Source: Zeaxanthinibacter sp. PT1 (lineage in GTDB: Bacteria > Bacteroidota > Bacteroidia > Flavobacteriales > Flavobacteriaceae). From it: a stretch of DNA of 64,000 nucleotides. The position numbers were made by a program, and so were the translations under genes. This document shows, piece after piece, positions 36,441 to 45,194 of this stretch (the first letter of the stretch is position 1; the number at the start of each line of letters is the position of its first letter). Below the pieces are notes generated by a model. The model was not told the origin of the DNA and did not search any database. It was given only the letters and a program-made list of their open reading frames with translations. The stretch is from assembly GCF_028464225.1 (NCBI RefSeq), contig NZ_JAQPCN010000001.1, forward strand, positions 682,001 to 746,000, written 5' to 3'.

Positions 36441-36466
36441 AAAAAAGGCGCCCAATGGACGCCTTA
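36441..36466 (-). terminator. Terminator of the M43 metalloprotease gene
   Basis: On the minus strand AAGGCG and CGCCTT form a stem (with inner CC/GG pairing) followed by TTTTTT. It lies between the metalloprotease stop (36713) and the start of the next gene (36411), separating the two. Confidence 0.6.
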
Positions 36467-36565
36467 AGCTCAACGGATAATCCAAAACCTGTAGAGCAAT
36501 TAAATTTATGATCGTGTACAGACCGATATTTTCGATAATTCATTTTGCAGTTTTACTCCTGCTTT

Positions 36566-36594
36566 ATATTGGTAAAACACTGATTTACCAATAT
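36566..36594. repeat. Perfect AT-rich inverted repeat in a 301-bp gap
   Basis: ATATTGGTAAA (36566-36576) and TTTACCAATAT (36584-36594) are perfect 11-bp arms with a 7-nt spacer, in the gap 36412-36712 between the metalloprotease and the small exported protein. Apart from this and the terminator at 36441 nothing else is visible there. Confidence 0.6.
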
Positions 36595-36712
36595 TTGAAA
36601 AAGTAAGTTACAAAATTATTAACATAAAATTAAGAGTATCGATAAGAATTTTGATTTCTGGGCTTTCAATACCATTAAAGCAATAAGGAAGCCCCGAAAA
36701 ATTCCCTTTTCT

Positions 36713-37804
36713 TTACAAGGCTAAAAAGCTGTTCCGAGGCCCCCCGGAAGCGAAAATGGAGCGCATCCTGCTTTTCTGCCCCTCGGAAAACATGTACATA
36801 CAGCCATCGTCCACATAATCCATATAATTCATCGTCATGTCGTTAGATCGGCAGTTTACCGTTGGGTAACTAGGACAACCGTAATTAGGCCCGTCAGAAG
36901 TAGGTGTATCCGCTACAAAATCATCCTGTCGGCAGCGACCGTCGCCCCAAATATGTCTCAAGTTCACCCAATGTCCAACTTCATGGGTTGTGGTCCTACC
37001 CTGGTCAAATGGTGATTGCACATAGCCGGTATCTCCAAAAAATTGTGGCCCCACAACTACACCATCGGTATCAGGACTTCCACCCGGAAATTGTGCGTAC
37101 CCCAGGATTCCACCACCAATATTACATACCCAAATATTGAGTTTATTCTGTGGATCTACAGGGTCTGATCCACCACTGGAGGATCTTTTCATGGCGTCGT
37201 TGGTTCCCCATGATGTTTTTGTAGAAGACTTTCTGATGGTCTGTACCAGGTTGAAACTAAAGTCAGAATCTGCCACGAGATCAGCGAACTCGGCAGGTAC
37301 ACCACTTACATCACTGTTCTGTGCATTAAAATCGTCATTGAGTATTTGGATCTGCGATGCAATCTGGGCATCCGATATGTTTTCCTGTGGATTGTTGACA
37401 TTATATATCACATGGACAACCACCGGGATATTGATCACTCCTAACCCATCGTCTTCCGGTGGTGGAGGTGGATTCTCTCCCCCTCCGTTACCATTTCCAT
37501 TACCGCCGCCGGCTTTATCGGGCTTCTTGGCAGCCATCCATTTCCGTGAATTCTTCTCTATATTGTACATACGTTGCTCCAGCCCCGGGTTTTTACGAAG
37601 CTTTTCATTCAGGACCCGCATAGTAGCACAGTATTTTGTGCCGTTTTTTGAGGTGAATGGGCTTACATCGTCCGTGTATAAATAAAAGTCGCTCATATCT
37701 ACCTCAACCTCCTGTGCGGATTGCTGGAGGTCGTTAGGCGTTTCTTTCTGACAGGAAACCACCATTAAGGCCATCCCTAAAATGGCCAGTAAGCATTTCT
37801 TCAT
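36713..37804 (-). CDS. M43 (pappalysin-like) zinc metalloprotease lipoprotein
   Basis: The 363-residue protein has a lipobox at Cys18 (LMVVSCQKET), a propeptide-like region, and a Gly/Asn-rich linker followed by PPPPP at about 100-116. The catalytic domain has HEVGHWVNLRH (274-284: zinc His274, His278, His284, acid Glu275) and the Met-turn MNYMDY near 325-330. Pappalysin-like enzymes cleave secreted or surface proteins. It sits inside the suf cluster, with its own terminator, and probably has no role in Fe-S assembly. Confidence 0.93.
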   Translation of the reverse strand: MKKCLLAILGMALMVVSCQKETPNDLQQSAQEVEVDMSDFYLYTDDVSPFTSKNGTKYCATMRVLNEKLRKNPGLEQRMYNIEKNSRKWMAAKKPDKAGGGNGNGNGGGENPPPPPEDDGLGVINIPVVVHVIYNVNNPQENISDAQIASQIQILNDDFNAQNSDVSGVPAEFADLVADSDFSFNLVQTIRKSSTKTSWGTNDAMKRSSSGGSDPVDPQNKLNIWVCNIGGGILGYAQFPGGSPDTDGVVVGPQFFGDTGYVQSPFDQGRTTTHEVGHWVNLRHIWGDGRCRQDDFVADTPTSDGPNYGCPSYPTVNCRSNDMTMNYMDYVDDGCMYMFSEGQKSRMRSIFASGGPRNSFLAL

Positions 37805-37998
37805 GTTTTTTAGATTTAGATTATTAATTCTCGTTGGAATATAGAATTAATATCACAAATTCATAATGAAATGTTAAAAAATTCGATTAAATGCAAATAC
37901 TTGAAAACAACTTATGAAAAGAAATTTGACCTGAAAACAGCCGGCACCATGGCGGAGTACTAATAAGATAATTAAGAAAAGGTGTGTTCAGAAGGGAC

Positions 37999-39225
37999 TT
38001 ACAATAACATGCTTTTAGCTTTAACAACTCCGTCGACCAGGCGGTCAACTTCTTCCATGGAGTTGTAAAAACTGAAGCTCGCTCTAACCGTACCGGGAAT
38101 CTGGTAAAAGTCCATTATGGGTTGTGCACAATGATGTCCTGTACGGACGGCTATTCCCATTTTATCCAAAAGGGTTCCGATATCATAGGGATGGATGCCG
38201 TCTATGTTAAAAGAAATAACAGAGGTCTTTTCCGCTGCGGTTCCATAGATTTTGAGACCCTCTATGGCCAACAGCTTCTTGGTTGCATAAGACAATAATT
38301 CATGCTCATACTGGGCTATGGCATGCATACCAATTGCATTCAGGTAATCCAGGGCAGCGCCAAAAGCTATCCCCCCGGCTATGTTCGGTGTACCGGCTTC
38401 AAATTTATGGGGCAGGTCTGCATAGGTGGTCTTTTCAAAAGTCACCTCGGCAATCATTTCTCCCCCGCCCTTATAAGGAGGCAGCTTTTTCAACCATTCT
38501 TCTTTACCGTAAAGCATCCCGACCCCTGTAGGGCCACAAAGCTTGTGTGCAGACACGGTATAAAAATCCACATCCAGTTTCTGCATGTCTGCTCTGATAT
38601 GAGGAGCAGCTTGCGCCCCGTCTATCAATACTGCTGCTCCTGCCTGGTGCGCCAGCCGTATAATCTCTTCAACCGGGTTAATGGTCCCCAGGGCGTTAGA
38701 AATATGGTTGCAGAAAACAAGTTTTGTGCGATCTGACAGCAGTTCCTCGTAGGCCTGCATTTCCAGTTCTCCCTCCTGGTTCATCGGGATCACCTTTAAT
38801 AGAGCACCGGTCTTCTCACACAACATCTGCCAAGGCACTATGTTGGAGTGGTGCTCCATGGCAGAAACCAGGATTTCATCACCACTGTTAAGCAATGAAC
38901 CGAAACCGTTAGCGACCAGGTTGATGGCCTCCGTGGTTCCGGAGGTAAAAATAATCTCGTGGGTATGCCCGGCATTAAAATGAGCGCGAATCTTCTCCCT
39001 GGCCTGCTCGTAGGCATCAGTAGCTTCCTGGGACAAGGCATGCACCCCGCGATGAATGTTCGCGTTGTAACGGCTATAGTAATCTACAATCACATCGATC
39101 ACCTGTTTTGGAGTCTGTGAAGTAGCTGCATTGTCAAGATATACCAAGGGGTAACCATTCACTTTCCTTTCCAGGATAGGGAAATCTTTTCTGATGGCGG
39201 TTACATCCAGGGTAGTGGCTTGCAT
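37999..39225 (-). CDS. sufS: Cysteine desulfurase (SufS type)
   Basis: SufS frees sulfur from cysteine using pyridoxal phosphate and passes it to SufE. The 408-residue protein has YLDNAATSQTPKQV, the PLP lysine in VSAHKLCGPTG, and the active Cys366 in the type II signature RTGHHCAQP. It follows sufD by 18 bp. Confidence 0.96.
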   Translation of the reverse strand: MQATTLDVTAIRKDFPILERKVNGYPLVYLDNAATSQTPKQVIDVIVDYYSRYNANIHRGVHALSQEATDAYEQAREKIRAHFNAGHTHEIIFTSGTTEAINLVANGFGSLLNSGDEILVSAMEHHSNIVPWQMLCEKTGALLKVIPMNQEGELEMQAYEELLSDRTKLVFCNHISNALGTINPVEEIIRLAHQAGAAVLIDGAQAAPHIRADMQKLDVDFYTVSAHKLCGPTGVGMLYGKEEWLKKLPPYKGGGEMIAEVTFEKTTYADLPHKFEAGTPNIAGGIAFGAALDYLNAIGMHAIAQYEHELLSYATKKLLAIEGLKIYGTAAEKTSVISFNIDGIHPYDIGTLLDKMGIAVRTGHHCAQPIMDFYQIPGTVRASFSFYNSMEEVDRLVDGVVKAKSMLL

Positions 39226-39243
39226 GCTATATATTTTGCTTGA

Positions 39244-40566
39244 TTAAAGTTCAAATCCGAGGCGGACCCCCAGTTTTGTCGCGATAAGTTTATTGATACG
39301 TTTCTTAAGCTCAGGAATGCGTACACTCTGCAAAACATTATTGGCAAAAGCATACATCAGCAAAGCGCGAGCTTCTTTCTGAGGGATCCCCCTCGTCTGC
39401 AGGTAGAATAAAGCATCCTCATCTAACTGCCCGATGGTACAACCGTGAGAACATTTTACGTCATCGGCGAAGATCTCCAACTGTGGCTTGGTATTGATGG
39501 TAGCCTTATCGCTCACCAGCACATTATTGTTCTGCTGGAATGCATTGGTCTTCTGGGCAATCTTATCTACGATGATCTTCCCGTTAAAGACCCCGGTGGA
39601 GTTCTCCCCGTAGATTCCCTTGTAATCCTGGTGACTCTCACAATTAGGCTGCCTATGGTGTACCAGGGTATGGTGATCCACATGCTGCTTGTCTCCGAGT
39701 ATGGTAACCCCTTTCATGGTAGAGTTGATATGCTCGCCGTTCTGAAAGAAATTCAGGTTGTTCCTCGTCAGTTTTCCTCCAAAAGAAAAGGTATGTACAC
39801 TTACATTACTGGTATTCTTCTGCGAGATATACGTATTGTCTATCATAGAAGCGGCAGCGTTGTTGTTCTGCACCTTGTAATAATCAATGATAGCACTTTT
39901 ATCCGCGAAGATCTCGGTGACGGAATTGGTAAACACTTCGTTTTTAGTCAGGCTTTGATGGCGTTCAATGACCTGCAACTCCGCATTTTCTTCTACCACG
40001 ATAAGATTCCTGGGTTGAAGCAGTAAAGAAGCCTCGTTCCCCGTAGCAAAATGGATGATCTCTACAGGTTTTTTAGGCATTTTATTCTTGGGAATATAAA
40101 TATAGGCCCCTTCCCTGCTGAAAGCTGTATTCAGCGTGGTCAGCGACTCTTCCTTAGAAGCTACCTTATTAAAGTAGAGATCCATTACCTGCTGGTACAT
40201 GGGTTTTGTCAGTGCAGAACTCATTAAGCAGATATCTACACCGTCATGGGTAGTCTCCGAGAGATAAGAACTGTATATCCCATCGATAAAAACAATTTTA
40301 TAGGTATCAATCTCGTGCAGGAAATATTTTTTCACCTGGCTGTATTCCAGCGTGTTTTCCTCTTTCGGGAAGATGCTGAAATCCACCTTTTGTAAACTGT
40401 TGAGCGAAGTATATTTCCAGGCCTCGTCCTTTTTACTCGGGAAGCCTTTGCTTTCAAAGTTCTTAATGGCTTCTGAGCGGATGTCGTGAATCGGATGTTC
40501 CACGTCTATCGTATTCTCAAAGGCCATAAAAGAAGAGACCAATTTATCTTTCAAATCCATAATCAT
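39244..40566 (-). CDS. sufD: Fe-S assembly scaffold subunit SufD
   Basis: SufD pairs with SufB and SufC to build clusters. The 440-residue protein has the SufBD beta-helix region with HTLVHHRQPNCESHQDYKGI and KCSHGCTIGQLDEDALFYLQTRGIP. Either MIMDLK (40566) or MDLK (40560) could be the start. sufC lies 65 bp upstream. Confidence 0.96.
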   Translation of the reverse strand: MIMDLKDKLVSSFMAFENTIDVEHPIHDIRSEAIKNFESKGFPSKKDEAWKYTSLNSLQKVDFSIFPKEENTLEYSQVKKYFLHEIDTYKIVFIDGIYSSYLSETTHDGVDICLMSSALTKPMYQQVMDLYFNKVASKEESLTTLNTAFSREGAYIYIPKNKMPKKPVEIIHFATGNEASLLLQPRNLIVVEENAELQVIERHQSLTKNEVFTNSVTEIFADKSAIIDYYKVQNNNAAASMIDNTYISQKNTSNVSVHTFSFGGKLTRNNLNFFQNGEHINSTMKGVTILGDKQHVDHHTLVHHRQPNCESHQDYKGIYGENSTGVFNGKIIVDKIAQKTNAFQQNNNVLVSDKATINTKPQLEIFADDVKCSHGCTIGQLDEDALFYLQTRGIPQKEARALLMYAFANNVLQSVRIPELKKRINKLIATKLGVRLGFEL

Positions 40567-40631
40567 TCTGTGTCTTCAACTGCAGGTGCATATAGAGGCG
40601 CCTATGACAGGTGCCCGGACCTGCTACAAAT

Positions 40632-41384
40632 TTATACTGCTGATTCCTGCTTTAGCCAGTCGTACCCTTTTTCTTCTAATTCCAGGGCGAGGGCCTTATC
40701 ACCTGATTTCACGATCTTTCCGTCGTGAAGTACATGTACAAAATCCGGAACGATGTATTCCAGCAAGCGCTGGTAATGGGTAATGACGAGCACGGCGTTA
40801 TCCTTGCTACGCAGTTTGTTCACCCCGTTCGCAACGATCCTTAAGGCATCGATATCCAGCCCGGAATCGGTTTCATCAAGGATAGCCAGTTTAGGCTCCA
40901 GCATAGCCATTTGGAAAATTTCGTTCCGCTTTTTCTCTCCCCCGGAAAATCCTTCGTTCAGGGATCGTGAAAGGAACTTACGATCAATATCCAACATCTC
41001 GGATTTCTCGCGAATCAGTTTCAGCATTTCATTGGCAGGCATGTCTTCCATCCCCCTGGCCTTGCGTGATTCGTTAATGGCCGTTTTCATAAAATTAGTT
41101 ACAGATACCCCGGGTATCTCTACAGGGTATTGGAACGACAAGAAGATTCCTTTATGCGCCCGCTCTTCAGGTGCAGTATCTTCCAGGTCTTCGTTCTCAA
41201 AGAAAACGCCACCTTTGGTGATCTCAAATTCTTCTTTACCCGCAATTACTGACGCAAGGGTACTCTTACCGGAACCGTTAGGCCCCATGATAGCATGTAC
41301 TTCTCCGGCATTCAACTCCAGGTTAATCCCCTTCAGGATTTCCTTATCTTCTACCTTGGCGTGTAAATCTTTAATTTTCAGCAT
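40632..41384 (-). CDS. sufC: Fe-S assembly ATPase SufC
   Basis: SufC is an ABC-type ATPase that drives the SufBCD scaffold. The 250-residue protein has Walker A GPNGSGKST, the C-loop NEGFSGGEKKRNEIFQMAML, Walker B KLAILDETDSGLD and the switch His in VITHYQR. Placed between sufB and sufD in the usual order. Confidence 0.97.
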   Translation of the reverse strand: MLKIKDLHAKVEDKEILKGINLELNAGEVHAIMGPNGSGKSTLASVIAGKEEFEITKGGVFFENEDLEDTAPEERAHKGIFLSFQYPVEIPGVSVTNFMKTAINESRKARGMEDMPANEMLKLIREKSEMLDIDRKFLSRSLNEGFSGGEKKRNEIFQMAMLEPKLAILDETDSGLDIDALRIVANGVNKLRSKDNAVLVITHYQRLLEYIVPDFVHVLHDGKIVKSGDKALALELEEKGYDWLKQESAV

Positions 41385-41407
41385 TACTCTGTTCTGTTTA
41401 TTTATGT

Positions 41408-42853
41408 TTAGCCTACTGATCCCTCAAGGCTGATTTCTAATAATTTCTGTGCCTCTACCGCGAATTCCATCGGAAGCTTATTCAGTACTTCCTTACTGAA
41501 TCCATTCACGATCAGGGCTATAGCTTTTTCCGTGTCTATCCCACGCTGGTTACAGTAAAAAATCTGGTCCTCACCAATTTTACTGGTCGTCGCTTCGTGT
41601 TCTATCTGGGCAGTCTTGTTCTTGGTCTCGATATATGGGAAGGTATGTGCACCACATTCATTTCCCATAAGGAGAGAATCGCACTGTGAAAAGTTCCTGG
41701 CGTTCTCCGCCCTGCTGTTCACCTGCACCAATCCACGATAGCTGTTCTGGGATTTCCCCGCGGAGATCCCCTTGGATATGATCGTACTCTTGGTATTTTT
41801 CCCCAAGTGGATCATCTTAGTTCCCGTATCGGCCTGTTGGTAGTTATTAGTCACCGCGATAGAGTAAAATTCCCCTATCGAGTTATCCCCTTTCAGGATA
41901 CAGGAAGGGTATTTCCAGGTAACTGCAGAACCGGTTTCAACCTGGGTCCAGCTGATCTTGGCATTCTTTTCGCAAATACCTCTCTTGGTCACAAAATTAT
42001 AGACTCCGCCTTTTCCGCTCTTATCACCGGGGAACCAATTCTGTACGGTTGAATATTTTATTTCAGCGTCATCCAGGGCGATAAGTTCTACCACCGCCGC
42101 GTGCAGCTGGTTTTCATCCCTGGAAGGCGCAGTACACCCTTCCAGGTAACTTACGTAACTTCCTTCATCGGCAATCACCAGGGTACGTTCAAATTGCCCG
42201 GTTCCGGCCTGGTTGATCCTGAAGTAAGTTGAAAGTTCCATCGGGCATCGAACCCCTTTTGGAATATAGCAGAACGATCCGTCAGAAAACACGGCCGAGT
42301 TAAGTGCGGCATAGAAATTATCTTTCTGTGGCACTACAGTCCCGATATATTTCTTGACCAGCTCCGGGTGTTCTTTGATCGCTTCAGAAATAGAGCAGAA
42401 TATAATTCCTTTTTCTGCCAGCGTCTTTTTAAAAGTAGTGGCAACAGATACAGAGTCCATCACGATATCCATCGCAACTCCTGCCAACTTCTTCTGTTCG
42501 TCCAGGGAAATCCCCAAACGCTCAAATGTAGACAGCAATTCGGGGTCTACCTCATCTAGGCTGTTATACTTAGGCTTCTTATTCGGAGCAGAATAGTAAG
42601 ATATCGCCTGGAAATCAGGCTTGGTGTAATGCACATTAGCCCATTCCGGCTCTACCATTTCTTTCCAGTAACGGAAAGATTCCAGTCGCCATTCCGTCAT
42701 CCATTCCGGCTCTTCCTTTTTCTTGGAAATGGCCACGACGATCTCCTCGTTAAGACCATTTGGAAAGGTCTCCGATTCAATATCCGTGTAGAAACCATAC
42801 TCGTATTCCTTGGTTTCTAACTCCTTTTTTAATTCTTCTTCAGTGTATGCCAT
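41408..42853 (-). CDS. sufB: Fe-S assembly scaffold subunit SufB
   Basis: SufB carries the nascent cluster. The 481-residue protein has [43 protein letters not shown], and near the C-terminus [24 protein letters not shown]. The gene starts 60 bp after sufA. Confidence 0.97.
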   Translation of the reverse strand: MAYTEEELKKELETKEYEYGFYTDIESETFPNGLNEEIVVAISKKKEEPEWMTEWRLESFRYWKEMVEPEWANVHYTKPDFQAISYYSAPNKKPKYNSLDEVDPELLSTFERLGISLDEQKKLAGVAMDIVMDSVSVATTFKKTLAEKGIIFCSISEAIKEHPELVKKYIGTVVPQKDNFYAALNSAVFSDGSFCYIPKGVRCPMELSTYFRINQAGTGQFERTLVIADEGSYVSYLEGCTAPSRDENQLHAAVVELIALDDAEIKYSTVQNWFPGDKSGKGGVYNFVTKRGICEKNAKISWTQVETGSAVTWKYPSCILKGDNSIGEFYSIAVTNNYQQADTGTKMIHLGKNTKSTIISKGISAGKSQNSYRGLVQVNSRAENARNFSQCDSLLMGNECGAHTFPYIETKNKTAQIEHEATTSKIGEDQIFYCNQRGIDTEKAIALIVNGFSKEVLNKLPMEFAVEAQKLLEISLEGSVG

Positions 42854-42913
42854 TTGTTTTCATTTTCACTAACAGGTGCCGATTTTAATAATCAGTGCCT
42901 ACCAGGTCATTAA

Positions 42914-43243
42914 TTACAGGGAGAAACTTTCACCACATCCACAGGTCCGCTGGGCGTTCGGGTTGTTGAATACAAAACCCTTACCATTGAGACCCCCTGA
43001 ATATTCCAATACCGTTCCTACCAGGTACAGGAAACTTTTTTTATCAACTAAAATTTTAACCGCGTTATCTTCAAATAACTTATCGGTTTCAGCAATTGTA
43101 TTATCAAACTTCAATTCGTAGGAGAGGCCGCTGCAGCCACCGCTCTTTACGCCAACCCGGACATAGTCCCTGGCGGCATCAAAGCCCTCTTCACTCATAA
43201 GCGCCACCACTTTGTTTTTGGCTGTATCAGAAACTTTGATCAT
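42914..43243 (-). CDS. sufA: A-type Fe-S carrier (SufA/IscA/HesB family)
   Basis: A-type carriers deliver clusters to apoproteins. The 109-residue protein has the three ligands: Cys37 in SGGCSG, Cys101 and Cys103 in CGCGESFSL. The frame opens 24 codons further, but the start at 43243 is chosen because family members begin MIKVSDTAKN-like. First gene of the suf operon, with a -7 box and a Fur-type site just upstream. Confidence 0.94.
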   Translation of the reverse strand: MIKVSDTAKNKVVALMSEEGFDAARDYVRVGVKSGGCSGLSYELKFDNTIAETDKLFEDNAVKILVDKKSFLYLVGTVLEYSGGLNGKGFVFNNPNAQRTCGCGESFSL

Positions 43244-43246
43244 AAT

Positions 43247-43267
43247 TAAATGGATTAATTCTAAATA
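43247..43267. promoter_or_regulatory. Fur-type half-perfect dyad at the suf start point
   Basis: The right arm ATTCTAAATA is identical to that of the hemA/AraC dyad at 19753-19773, with A in the centre; the left arm TAAATGGATT matches the other arm at 6 of 10 positions. It ends 4 bp before the sufA ATG and overlaps the predicted transcription start, as a repressor site would. Confidence 0.5.
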
Positions 43268-43272
43268 GGCCA

Positions 43273-43280
43273 CAAAGATA
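43273..43280 (-). promoter_or_regulatory. Putative -7 box of the suf operon
   Basis: TATCTTTG on the minus strand matches TAnnTTTG; transcription would begin near 43266, leaving a leader of about 23 nt. The -33 region has no clear TTG. Confidence 0.5.
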
Positions 43281-43431
43281 GGGTAAATACAGTGTTTAAC
43301 CATAGGCACTAACATTAATATAACGAATAAGGGGATAAACTTTACTTATATATAAAAGCCTTGGTTTTAAAGGGGAAATGTTCAGAATATGACAATAAAA
43401 CTATCCTTGGGATGCGTACTAAAAAAAACGA

Positions 43432-43458
43432 CAGCCCCCTGCTAAAAGCAACGGGCTG
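43432..43458 (-). terminator. Terminator of the small acidic lipoprotein gene
   Basis: On the minus strand CAGCCCG(TT)GC ... GC(AGG)GGGCTG forms a hairpin followed, after 3 nt, by eight T residues (43428-43421). It lies 29 bp behind the stop at 43487. Confidence 0.8.
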
Positions 43459-43486
43459 CCGATTCTGCTCTTGATATACCTATGAA

Positions 43487-43726
43487 TTAATCATCTGTCA
43501 TATCTTCCATATTCTCCTCGATCTCCTCTTTTGCTTCTTTCATTTCTTCCCTGGCTTCTTCGCCGGCTTCACGGGCCTCGTCAATTTCTTCCCCCATATC
43601 CTCAAAAGCATCATCATCTTCAATGGTGCTTTCAACTTCAATTTCTTTCTCTTTGGTCTCCCGGCAAGAGCTGATTGTGCCCAGCATAAAAACTCCCAGG
43701 CAGAGTGTTATTAGTACTTTTTTCAT
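43487..43726 (-). CDS. Small acidic lipoprotein
   Basis: The 79-residue precursor has a lipobox ending at Cys21 (GTISSCRETK) and a mature part made almost entirely of Glu, Asp, Lys and Ala in heptad-like order (EEIDEAREAGEEAREEM), so it is a highly charged helix or coiled coil. It has its own terminator. Function unknown; comparable in size to Lpp-like proteins but that is not evidence of homology. Confidence 0.75.
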   Translation of the reverse strand: MKKVLITLCLGVFMLGTISSCRETKEKEIEVESTIEDDDAFEDMGEEIDEAREAGEEAREEMKEAKEEIEENMEDMTDD

Positions 43727-43786
43727 TAGTGTTTATGTTTTTAGTTAGAAAAATGTAAAGTACAAATATTCAATAGGATAGCCAAA

Positions 43787-45160
43787 CTAATTCCTGGATC
43801 GTCTCCCGGATCGCAGGCGTATGACAAAGCCATCGGTAGCTCCTTTATGGTGGGTTCCTACCCAGTCCGGGCTTGCAGATTCGCCCACCAGCAGTATGTC
43901 TTTATTAGAAACCTCAACCGCACTAAATCCAAGGTCCATCCCCGACCCTCCATAAGAGCCTTTCCAGATCAGTTCGCCTTGTTGATTAGTTCTGATCACC
44001 CAGGCATCATTCTCCCCGTAATTCATATGCAGGTGTCCATCAGAACTATTAGAGTAACCGCTGATGATCAGGTCCCCGTTACTTCCCGTATTTATGCTTC
44101 TGGCAGTATCAAATCCAGTTCCCCCTATGCTTCGCTCCCACAACAGGCTGCCATTGTCATCTATTTTTATAATCCATACATCAGATTCACCATAGTTCAC
44201 ACTCACATCACCATCGCCATTAATGCTGTTCCCTACGATGACATAGCCTCCATCTTCAGTGGCCGCGATATCATAAGATATTTCAATCCCACTTCCGCCA
44301 TAAGATCGTTCCCACAACAGCTCTCCTATATCACTGATCTTCAGAACCCAGAAATCATAACTGCCTTTACTTCCGGAAACATCAAAATCGTCGCTCTCCG
44401 AAAAGCCCGTTATTACAAAACCTCCATCCCGGGCTTTAGCCACTGCATGTGCGCGGTCGTTATTGCTGCCTCCAAAATACCTACGCCACTGAAGCTGACC
44501 ATCCGGCCCTAATTTGGTAGCCCAGAACTCTCCAACCCCGTGGCGGGTAAGGAAAGGCGCTTTTCCGTCGTTGCCCTGGCCATTGGCTGCAGTTACATCG
44601 AGAAATCCCACAAAGAAAAATCCCCCATCGTCAGTCTGCACAAGGTCATAGGCGTGATCGTGACCGACATAGCCAAAACTTTTTTGCCATTCCACGTTTC
44701 CTGATTCATCCAGTTTCAGGATCCAGTTATCGTGAAATCCTTCATTATTGCTCGCATCACCATCGTCGCTCATGGCATAGCCTATCACGGCATAACCGCC
44801 GTCTTTGGTCTGTACCAGTGATTGCCCAAGGTCTTCCTTGGTACCACCGTAAGAGCGACTCCAGCTGACCGTCCCGGAAGCATCTGCTTTCATCAGCCAG
44901 AAATCCGTTGCTTCTGTCACCTTCCCGCTCAATTCGCCATCTGTACTCCGGGAATAACCAAGGGCTGCAAATCCCCCATCAGTGGTACTGATAACCGCAT
45001 GAAAGCCATCTTCGGCAGAACCACCATATAGCTGCATCCAATCAGTCCCACCACTGAATACCGAAACCTTCCTTTCGGCCACTTCATCATCTGCAGGCAG
45101 AAGATCAGCACTGCATCCATACAGCAGCAGTAGCCATCCTAAAATAAATTTTTTCATCAT
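43787..45160 (-). CDS. Lipoprotein with seven beta-propeller-like repeats
   Basis: The 457-residue precursor has a lipobox at Cys16 (LLLYGCSADL). The mature part is seven repeats of about 50 residues with the pattern W-x3-YGGS-x2-D-x8-T-x-DGG-(Y/F)-x-(V/I)-x-G and, at the end of each, D-x-W-(V/I)-x-K-(I/L)-D. Examples are SWSRSYGGTKEDLGQS and LWERSYGGSGIEIS. Seven blades would close one propeller. Function unknown. MKKF at 45157 is an equally good start. It is 34 bp behind the choice-of-anchor B gene. Confidence 0.85.
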   Translation of the reverse strand: MMKKFILGWLLLLYGCSADLLPADDEVAERKVSVFSGGTDWMQLYGGSAEDGFHAVISTTDGGFAALGYSRSTDGELSGKVTEATDFWLMKADASGTVSWSRSYGGTKEDLGQSLVQTKDGGYAVIGYAMSDDGDASNNEGFHDNWILKLDESGNVEWQKSFGYVGHDHAYDLVQTDDGGFFFVGFLDVTAANGQGNDGKAPFLTRHGVGEFWATKLGPDGQLQWRRYFGGSNNDRAHAVAKARDGGFVITGFSESDDFDVSGSKGSYDFWVLKISDIGELLWERSYGGSGIEISYDIAATEDGGYVIVGNSINGDGDVSVNYGESDVWIIKIDDNGSLLWERSIGGTGFDTARSINTGSNGDLIISGYSNSSDGHLHMNYGENDAWVIRTNQQGELIWKGSYGGSGMDLGFSAVEVSNKDILLVGESASPDWVGTHHKGATDGFVIRLRSGRRSRN

Positions 45161-45194
45161 TAGAATAAGGTAAACCTAAGAACCCGCACAGGGT

